Assembly: GCF_003233845.1 (NCBI RefSeq)
Contig: NZ_QKRB01000036.1
Coordinates: 222,640-286,639, forward strand
From: Paenibacillus sambharensis
GTDB taxonomy: Bacteria; Bacillota; Bacilli; Paenibacillales; Paenibacillaceae
Length of the DNA stretch: 64,000 bases
Reading direction: 5' to 3'
In this document: in pieces, positions 12,301 through 21,300 of the stretch
Layout: every line of letters begins with the position of its first letter
Numbering within the stretch: position 1 is the first letter of the stretch
The notes under the pieces: model-generated
Database searches by the model: none
The model's input: the letters and a program-made list of their open reading frames with translations, nothing else
What the model was told of the DNA's origin: nothing
Translations under genes and position numbers: made by a program

Positions 12301-15300
12301 TTCACGTCGCGGGTTCCCTTGAAATCGGCAACTTCCAGATCGAACAGCGCTTCGTTCTCCCCGGCGCCCCGGTTCCAGGCGGCATAGCCGTCCCCGGTTT
12401 GGCGGAAAACTGTACGGAGAGCATCGTGATGTACGACTAGCTGACGCACCGCCTGGCGTACAGCTTCTTCGTCAAAGCCTTGCTTGGAGAACTGCATGAA
12501 CGCCTGGTTGCTGTGATGCACGTCGGCCGGATTCTGTTCAAAGAACCAGCGCTGAATCGGCGTCAAGATGACCTCTCCTGTCACTTCAGCCTGGCTTGCC
12601 GTTCTCTCCGCCGCTTGCAGCTGCAAGCTAAGGGCGGAAATCGTCGGGTAATGGAACAAATCTTTCATGACCAGCTTGTACCCCGTCTGCAATAGACGGG
12701 ACGATACCTGCAAGGCCTTGATCGAATCGCCGCCGAGCGCAAAGAAATTGTCCGTCGTGCCGACCTGATCCACGCCCAGCACTGACTGCCAGACCGACGC
12801 AAGTGCTTGCTCGGCAGGCGTGCGAGGCGCCGTGTATGCAGCCTCGGCACGAATGCTTCCTTCCGGCACAGGCAGCGCTTTACGGTCGATCTTCCCGTTC
12901 GGTGTAAGCGGCATTTGATCCAGTCGCATGATGCGCGACGGCACCATATGGGAAGGCAGCGCGGCATCCAGATGGGCCATTAGTCCTTCCAAATCGAAGC
13001 TGGAATCCGCTGTGACATACCCGCACAAATATTTCTGCCCCCGCTCGTCCGTCCGGTCGATGACAAGCGCTTGACGCACGCCCGCGACATGCTGCATGGC
13101 CGCTTCAATTTCACCAAGCTCGATCCGATAGCCGCGGATTTTCACCTGATTGTCGATCCGGCCAATAAAGTCCACGTTGCCGTCCGGCATCCAGCGCGCC
13201 AGGTCGCCCGTCCGGTACAGCCGTTCCCCAGCGGCAAATGGGCTGTCTACGAATTTCTCCGCCGTCAAATCCGGGCGGTTCAGGTAACCCCGGGCCACAC
13301 CTGCTCCGCCGATAACCAGCTCGCCCAACACCCCGACCGGCACCGGCTTCAGATTCGCGTCCACGATGTAGAACCTGGCGTTCAGCCACGCTTTCCCGAT
13401 CGGCACGCTGCCCGTCTTCGGCAGCTTCTCCAGCGGCTCGTCATAGAAGCTGGTGTCTATCGCCGCTTCCGTTACTCCGTAGCTGTTAATAATACGGAAC
13501 TGTGAGCCGAAGCGCTCCTGCAAGGTGCGGTAATCCGCTACGCTGCACGCATCCGAGCTTGTGATCAGCAGCTGCATCGAGCTGAGGTCCAGGCCCTCGG
13601 CATGCACATGCTCCATGAACGGCACGATCAGCGCCGGAGTCGATTCGAACACCGTCACGGCATAGTCTCGAATCCAGCCATAAAGGCGGGTGGGATCGAT
13701 CCGGTCGTCCTTCGGCACGATGACCATCGTGCCGCCGTTGTACAGCGCCCGCGCTATGTCGCCGACGAACACGTCGAACGAGAAGCTGGCGAGCTGCAGC
13801 AGCCGGACCGGGAACTGATCCAAGCGGTAGTGCCGCCGGTAGCCCGCCGCGGTGTTCACCAGGCTGCGGTGTTCCACCGCCACGCCCTTCGGACGGCCCG
13901 TCGTACCGGAGGTGTAGATGACATAAGCCAAATCGCCCGGCTTGTTCACATTCGCCGGATTCGATGTGAGATCCGCCGCATGGACGTCCTTCTCAGCTTC
14001 TGCCGTGGCGGACGTTTCAGCAGCAGCCGTTTCCGCCTCCGCCAAAGCCTCCGGCGCTGCGCCTGCTTCGCCCCAAGCTTGTCCGCCCAGAGCCGCTTGC
14101 ACCGCTTCGAGGCTGTACGTTGCGGCGTCGTCAAGCGCAAGCACCGTTTGCAGGGCTAGAGCTCCGCTGCTGCGCCAAGCTTCCGCCTGCTCCAGCAGGC
14201 GGGTCTGCGTGAGCAGCACCGATGCCCCGCTGTCGGCGAGCATATACTCGATCCGCTCCGCCGGATAGTCCGGGTCGAGCGGCACATAAGCGCCGCCCGC
14301 TTTCCATACGGCGAGCACCCCGATCAACAGCTCTGCCGAGCGGCCGGCCAGAATGCCGACCACCTGCTCGGGCTTCACCCCGTGCGCCCGCAGCGCATAC
14401 GCCAGACGATTCGCCTTGACGTTCAACTCCGCATACGTCAGCCTGCTGTCTTCGTAGACAACCGCCAGCGCTCCCGGCGTGCGCTCCGCCTGCTCCTCGA
14501 ACAGCTCGTGAAACGTTCTCTCTCTCCACGACTCAGCCGCTTCCAAGCCTGCACCCTCTGCGGCCGATTGCTTCGCAAGAGCCGAAGATGACACATCAAA
14601 CCCGACCAGCAGCTCATGCCTCTCGCTGTCCGTCACAATATCCAAATCCGCAATCCGCGCATCCGGCTGAGCCAGGATCGACGCCAACAGCTGCTCGTAA
14701 TGACCCGCCAGCCGTGCCATCGTTTCGTGTCTAAACAACGAGGCAGCGTACTCAAGCTTGCAAACCAGCTCGTTACCTTCTTCCACGATATCTAAGCTCA
14801 AATCAAACTTGGCCGTCTTTTCCTCGATGTCGAACAGCGACCATTGCAAGCCTTCCAGGGTTAGATCCAAGCTTTCATGCTTTTGCAAAGAAAACATGGT
14901 GTCAAACAGCGGATTCCGGCTTAAATCCCGGCTCACCTGAAGAGCTTCCACCAGCTCCTCGAACGGATAGTCCTGGTGCTCGTAGGCTCCAAGCGTCGTT
15001 TCCTTCACTTCCTGCAAATAATCCAGGAACGTCCGCTCCGCAGCCGGACCCAAGCGAAGGGCCAGCGTATTGACGAACATGCCGATAATCGGCTGCAGGT
15101 CGGCGTGAGAACGGGCGGCAATCGGAGTGCCGACTACGATATCTTCCTGTCCTGAGTATTTATGAAGCAGCATGGAGTACGCAGCCAGCAGAAGCATGTA
15201 CAGCGTCGCCCCCGAATCGCCGGCAAGCCGTTTGAGCGCTTCGCTTTTCTCCGCATCCAGCGTGAATGTGAGCGTTTGACCGTCAAACTGCTGGACGGCC

Positions 15301-18300
15301 GGGCGGGAGAAGTCGAGAGGCAGCTCAAGAACCGGAAGCTCGGCGCTGAATACCCCTTGCCAGTATTCCTCCTGCCGTCTGATGCGCTGGCGCTGCTCCT
15401 CGGATTGCTGCCAAACGGCGTAATCCTTGTATTGAATCCGCAGCTCCGGCAATTCTTCCCCATTGTAAAGCCGTACGAATTCGCGCAGCAGCACATCCAT
15501 GGAAAGGCCGTCGGAAGCAATATGATGCATATCCAGCGCGAGCAGGAATTTCTCTTTCGCAAGCTCGACCAGCAGGGCGCGCAGCAGAGGCGGCCGGGTC
15601 AAGTCAAACGGCTGAATGAAGCCTTCCAGAATGGCCGCAATCTGATCTTCGCTTGCTTGGAGCTTCTCAACCTTGAAGGCTGCGAGCGGATGAATACGCT
15701 GAACCGGCTCCCCATCCACGATTTCAAAACCGGTGCGCAGCATATCGTGCCGGGCCACCAAAGCAGCCAGCGCCTTTTCCACCTTGGCCTCGTTCAAAGC
15801 CCCTTCCAATTGCAAAGCGCTTGGGAGGTTGTAATTCAGCTCCGAGTCATCCAGCCGGTGCAGGACGTACAGCCTTTTTTGCGCGGAGGAAACCGGATAG
15901 TACGCGCGCTCTTCCGCTTTTGGAATCGAGCTGTGCCGTGTTTCTTCCATGCTGGCGATAGCTCCGGCCATCGACTCTACCGTCGTATAGCGGAATACAT
16001 CGCGCAGCGGAAGCTCCACGTTCATTTCCTTCTGTATCTTGCTGACAAGGTTCGTCGCCCGCAAGGAGTGGCCTCCAAGCTCGAAGAAATTGTCCAGGAC
16101 TCCAATGCCGGAGCAGCCCAGCACGTCCTCCCAGATCTTCACAAGCTGGGACTCGGTCCGGTTGCGAGGCGCTGCGTATTCGACGCCTGTTTGCAAGCCG
16201 CCCTGCGGCTCCGGCAGCGCTTTGCGGTCCACTTTGCCGTTGGACGTCAGCGGCATGCGGTCCAGCTGCACGAAGTACGACGGGATCATGTACCCCGGCA
16301 TTCCCTGAGCCAGCGAGCTTCTCAGTTCCCTGACCGTCAGCGTCCGGTCCGCCACAAAGTAGGCGACAAGCGCCTGCTCGCCCCCGCCGTCCTGACGGGC
16401 GAGCACTACCGCTTCTTCCACGCCCTGGACGTTCAGAAGCTGCGTCTCGATCTCGTCCAGCTCGATCCGGTACCCGCGGATTTTGACCTGATGGTCGATC
16501 CGGCCCAGGTATTCGATGCTGCCGTCCGGCAGCCAAGCCGCCAAGTCGCCCGAGCGGTACAGCTTCTCCCCTTCCGCAAACGGGGAATCGACGAATTTCT
16601 CCGCTGTCAGATCCGGACGGTTCAGATATCCTCTCGCAAGGCCTTCCCCGGCCACGTACATTTCTCCCGCTGCGCCGATCGGTACAGGGCGGCGGTTTTC
16701 ATCCAGAATGTACACCCTCAGCGTCGGGATCGGCTTGCCGATATTGCTTTTCGCCGCCTCAATTTCGACCCATGTTATTTCCTTATAGGTCACGTGGACC
16801 GTCGTCTCGGTAATGCCGTACATATTGATCAGCTTCGTCTCCGGATACTTCGTCTTGAAGCCCTTCAGCAGCAGCGGACTTAGCGCTTCGCCCCCGAAGA
16901 TGATGCTGCGAATCCGCAGACCGTGCGGATGATCCGTCAAGGCCTCACGCTGCAGCTGGTAGAAGTACGTTGGTGTCTGGTTCAAAATCGTGACCTGTTC
17001 GCGGCCCAGCAGCGCCAGGAAATCGGCCGGATTCTTCGCCGTGAGCGGCGGTACGATGACCAGCTTGCCTCCGTACAGCAGCGCGCCGTACATTTCCCAG
17101 ACGGAGAAATCAAAGCAGAACGAGTGAAACAGCGTCCACGTGTCGGTCGGCCCGAAGTCGAACAGATTCTTATCGTTGAACAGGAGGCGCACGACGTTCT
17201 TGTGCTCGATCAGCGTTCCTTTCGGCCTGCCGGTCGTTCCCGACGTATAGATGACATAAGCCAGGCTGTCCGGCCCGGAAATCGGCTCCAGGTTTGAAGC
17301 ATCCAGCGCATCGTCGGCGTCCGCCCCTCTTGCGCCCCACACGAAATCGTCCAATTCAAGGCGCGTTCCTGCGAAGTCAGTCTTCTCGTGCAGATGCTGT
17401 TGAATCAGCAGCAGCGGCGCGCCGGAATCCTCGATCATGAAGCGGATGCGCTCCTCCGGGTAGTCGGGATCGACAGGCACATAGGCTCCGCCCGCCTTGA
17501 GAATCGCCAGGATGCCTACGACCATATCGAGCGAGCGTTCGGCCAGAATCGCGACCAGCTGATCCGCTGCTGCTCCGTTCTCCCGCAGCTTCCGCGCAAG
17601 GCGGTTCGCTCGCTCGTTCAGCTCGCGGTAGGTCAGCTTCCGCTCGTTCATGAGGGCCGCCACGTTGTCCGGGTAAAGCTTCGCCTGCTCTTCGAACAAG
17701 CCGTGAATGGTCTGCTGCCGCGGGTAGTCGGCATCCGAATCGTTGAAACGGTGCACCAGCTCGCGGATTTCTTCCTCCGTGAGCATGTCCAGCGAGGCAA
17801 TATCCCCGTCCGGTGCTGCTGCGATGGATTCGAGCAGCTTGTCATAATGTCGGGCAAACCGCTCCGCGGTCTCCTGTTTATACAAAGACGTAGCGTAATC
17901 CAACCGGCATTCGAGCTGACCGTCCAGCTCCGAAATGTCCAGGAGCAGCTCGAACTTGGATGTCCGGTTTTCCAGCGGATAAAACTGTTGCTGCAGCCCT
18001 TCGATGACAATCTGCTCGTTCTCCGTATTTTGCAGGGAGAAGAACGTATCAAAGAGCGGATTCCGGCCGGTCGCGCGTGGAATGTGAAGACTTTCCACCA
18101 AATCTTCGAACAAATAATTCTGGTGTTCGAAAGCCCCGAGCGTGATGTCCTTGATTTCCTCCAGGTACGAAAGGTACGGCTTAGAACGCTCCGGACGGCT
18201 GCGAATGGCCAGCGTGTTGACAAACATCCCCACGACCGGCTGCACTTCTTCCTGCGTTCTTCCGGCAATCGGCGTTCCGACAATCAGATCTTCCTGACCC

Positions 18301-21300
18301 GAATATTTATGCATGAGGATGGAGTAAGCCGACAGCAGCACCATATACAGGGTTGTCCCCGTCCGTGCCGCCAGCTCTTTCAGCTTCTCCGTCCTCTCGT
18401 TCCCGATATAAAACTTCACGGTCCGGCCGTCAAAGCTTTGCACCGCAGGCCGCGGAAAGTCCGTTGGCAGCTCCAAGACCGGCAGCTCGCCCGACAGCTG
18501 TTCCAGCCAGTACTCCTTCTGCGGCTGAAGCATCTGTCCGTAAGCTTCGGAATGCTGCCAAACGGCATAATCTTTGTATTGAATGCGCAGCGGGGCCAGC
18601 TCCTCGCCCCGGTACAGGCGGCTGAACTCGTCGAAGAGCAGCGCAGTCGAAATGCCGTCCGAGACGATATGGTGCATATCGAACAGCAGAATGTGGCGAT
18701 CCTCGGCGACTTCGATCAGGCCGATGCGAAGAAGCGGCGGCTTGGTCAGATCAAACGGCCGATAATAAGCCTCCACTGCCTGGTCCACTTCCCGTTCGCT
18801 CGCCTCGAAATAATCGACAGCAAATTCCACTTCGTCATAGATGCGCTGGACAAGCTCGCCTTGAACCTGCTCGATCCCGGTACGCAGCGTCTCATGGCGC
18901 TGAATCAGCGCCCGGAACGCGTCTTCGACACGCGTGCGGTCCAGCTTGCCTTCGAGAAGAAGCGCCGCAGACATATTGTAGCTGCGCTCGGCCCCGTCAA
19001 GCTGGCGCAGGACGTACAGACGCTTTTGCTCGGATGAAACGGGATAGTACTCGGCTTCAGCCGCCTTTGTAATCTCATACGTCTCCTGCTGCTTTAAAGC
19101 GCCGATTCTTTGGGCCAGCTGTTCGATGGTGGTATAGCGGAAAACGTCACGCAGCGGAACCTCGACCTGCAGCTCTCTCCGAATCTTGGAAACCAGCGTG
19201 GAGGCCCGCAAGGAATGACCACCCCGTTCAAAGAAATCGTCGTGGACTCCAACTCGCGCAAGACCCAGCACCTGCTGCCAAATGAGAGAAAGTCTTGTTT
19301 CCAGCGTTGTGCGAGGAGCCACATATTCACAAATTGCTTCTACCTCTCCGGCCGGTTCAGGCAGCGCTTTACGGTCAATTTTGCCGTTCGGCGTCAGCGG
19401 AAGCTTATCAAGCACGACCATCCGGGCAGGGACCATATGGGCCGGCAGCTCTTGCTTCAATTGGTTCAGCAGATCGCTCAGCTGCAAGGAAGCATCCGCC
19501 GCCACGTAGCCGCACAAATACTTCTGCCCCTGCTCATCCGTACGGTCGGTCACCACAGCCTGCTTGACGCCCGGGAATCGAAGCAGAGCCGTTTCAATTT
19601 CGCCAAGTTCAATCCGGAATCCGCGAATTTTCACCTGATAGTCGATCCGGCCGATAAAGTCGACGCTGCCGTCTTCCAGCCAGCGGGCCAAATCGCCTGT
19701 CCGGTACAGACGCTCGCCCGGCACAAACGGGCTGTCCGCAAACTTCTCGGCGGTCAGGTCCGGACGATTCCAGTACCCGCGCGCCACCCCGGCGCCGCCG
19801 ATGACAAGCTCCCCCGGAACCCCAACAGGGACCGGCTTTAACGCGGCGTCGACTATGTAAAACCGGGCGTTCAGCCAAGCTTTGCCGATTGGCACATGAC
19901 CCGACGGCGGCAGCTTGTCCAGCGGTTCATCGTAGAAGCTGCTGTCAATGGCCGCTTCGGTAACGCCGTAGCTGTTGATAATGCGGAATTGTCCGCCGAA
20001 TCTTTCCTGCAGCAATCGGTAGTCGGTAACACTGCAGGCATCCGAGCTTGTAATCAGCAGCTGCAGGGAGCTGACGTCCAGCCCCTCTTCATAGATATGC
20101 TGCATGAAGGGCAGGATGAGCGCAGGCGTCGATTCGAATACCGTAATGTTCTGGTCGCGAATCCAGCCGTATAAGCGGCCTGGATCAATCCGGTCATCCT
20201 TGGGCACAATCACCATCGTGCCTCCGTTATACAGCGTCCGCGCGATGTCTCCGACGAACACGTCAAACGAGAAGCTGGCCAGCTGCAGCAGCCGCACCGG
20301 GAACTGATCGAGCCGGTACTCGCGGCGGTATGCATCCGCCGTATTCAAGAGACTGCCGTGCTCGATCATGACGCCTTTCGGGCGTCCTGTCGTACCCGAG
20401 GTGTAGATCACATAAGCCAAATCGTGCGGGGCGCTGTCGGCAGGTTCGAATTGCACGGATAAGGCATCCCCGTTGTAAATTTGTTCATCGTCCATGGCAT
20501 AGACAGCTTGAAGCTGCAGCTGGTCATCGGCCAGCCAGCTGCCGGCCCGCTCCATCAGATGACGCTGCGTAAGCAGCACCGATGCTTTGCTGTCGCTGAG
20601 CATGTACGCAATCCGCTCCGCCGGGTAATCGGGGTCCAGCGGCACATAGGCTCCGCCGGCTTTCCACACGGCGAGCACCCCGACCAGCAGTTCTACCGAA
20701 CGCTCCGCCCAGATCCCCGTAATCGTCTCCCTGCCCACGCCTTGTTCGCGGAGGAGAGAAGCCAGCCGCTCGGCGCGTTCGTTCAATTCGCCGTAGGTCA
20801 GCTGTTTGTCCATGTAGACGACTGCCGGATGATCCGGAATGTCCCGGGCAAACTTTTCAACATACCGATGAAACGCTTCTCCCTCGCTCAGCTCTGTCAC
20901 CGGCGGGTTAAAAACGTTCAAAATGCGGTTTCTCTCCTCATCGCTCAGCAGCGAAATCTCGCGTACCGGCAGTTCGGGATTCTGAAGAAACTGGTCCAGA
21001 ACGGTTACATACTGCTGCATAATCCGTTCAATCTCGGCCGTCTCGAATAAGCCGGTACGATAGGAGGCATGGAGAATGACATGGCCCTCATTCAGCATAT
21101 GGTCGAACCGCAGCAGCAGATCGTCCATCTCGTGCCTGGCGAAGTGAGCCTCCAGGCGCACCTTGATGTCTTCATACTCCACGATCTTCAAAGGCAGATA
21201 TTCCAGCGACGTGCGGAACAGCCCCGAAAGATCGTTGCGGCCGTGCTGCTCGCGCAAATCCTGGATTAATTGGTTATAAGGGTATTTCTGGTACCGCAGA

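Noticed and set aside
15162..16883. Long plus-strand open frames inside the synthetase genes (also 17388-19037 and 38693-40420)
   Set aside because: They mirror GC-rich codon usage of the real minus-strand genes, are rich in Arg, His and Gln, match no family and cut across conserved NRPS domains.
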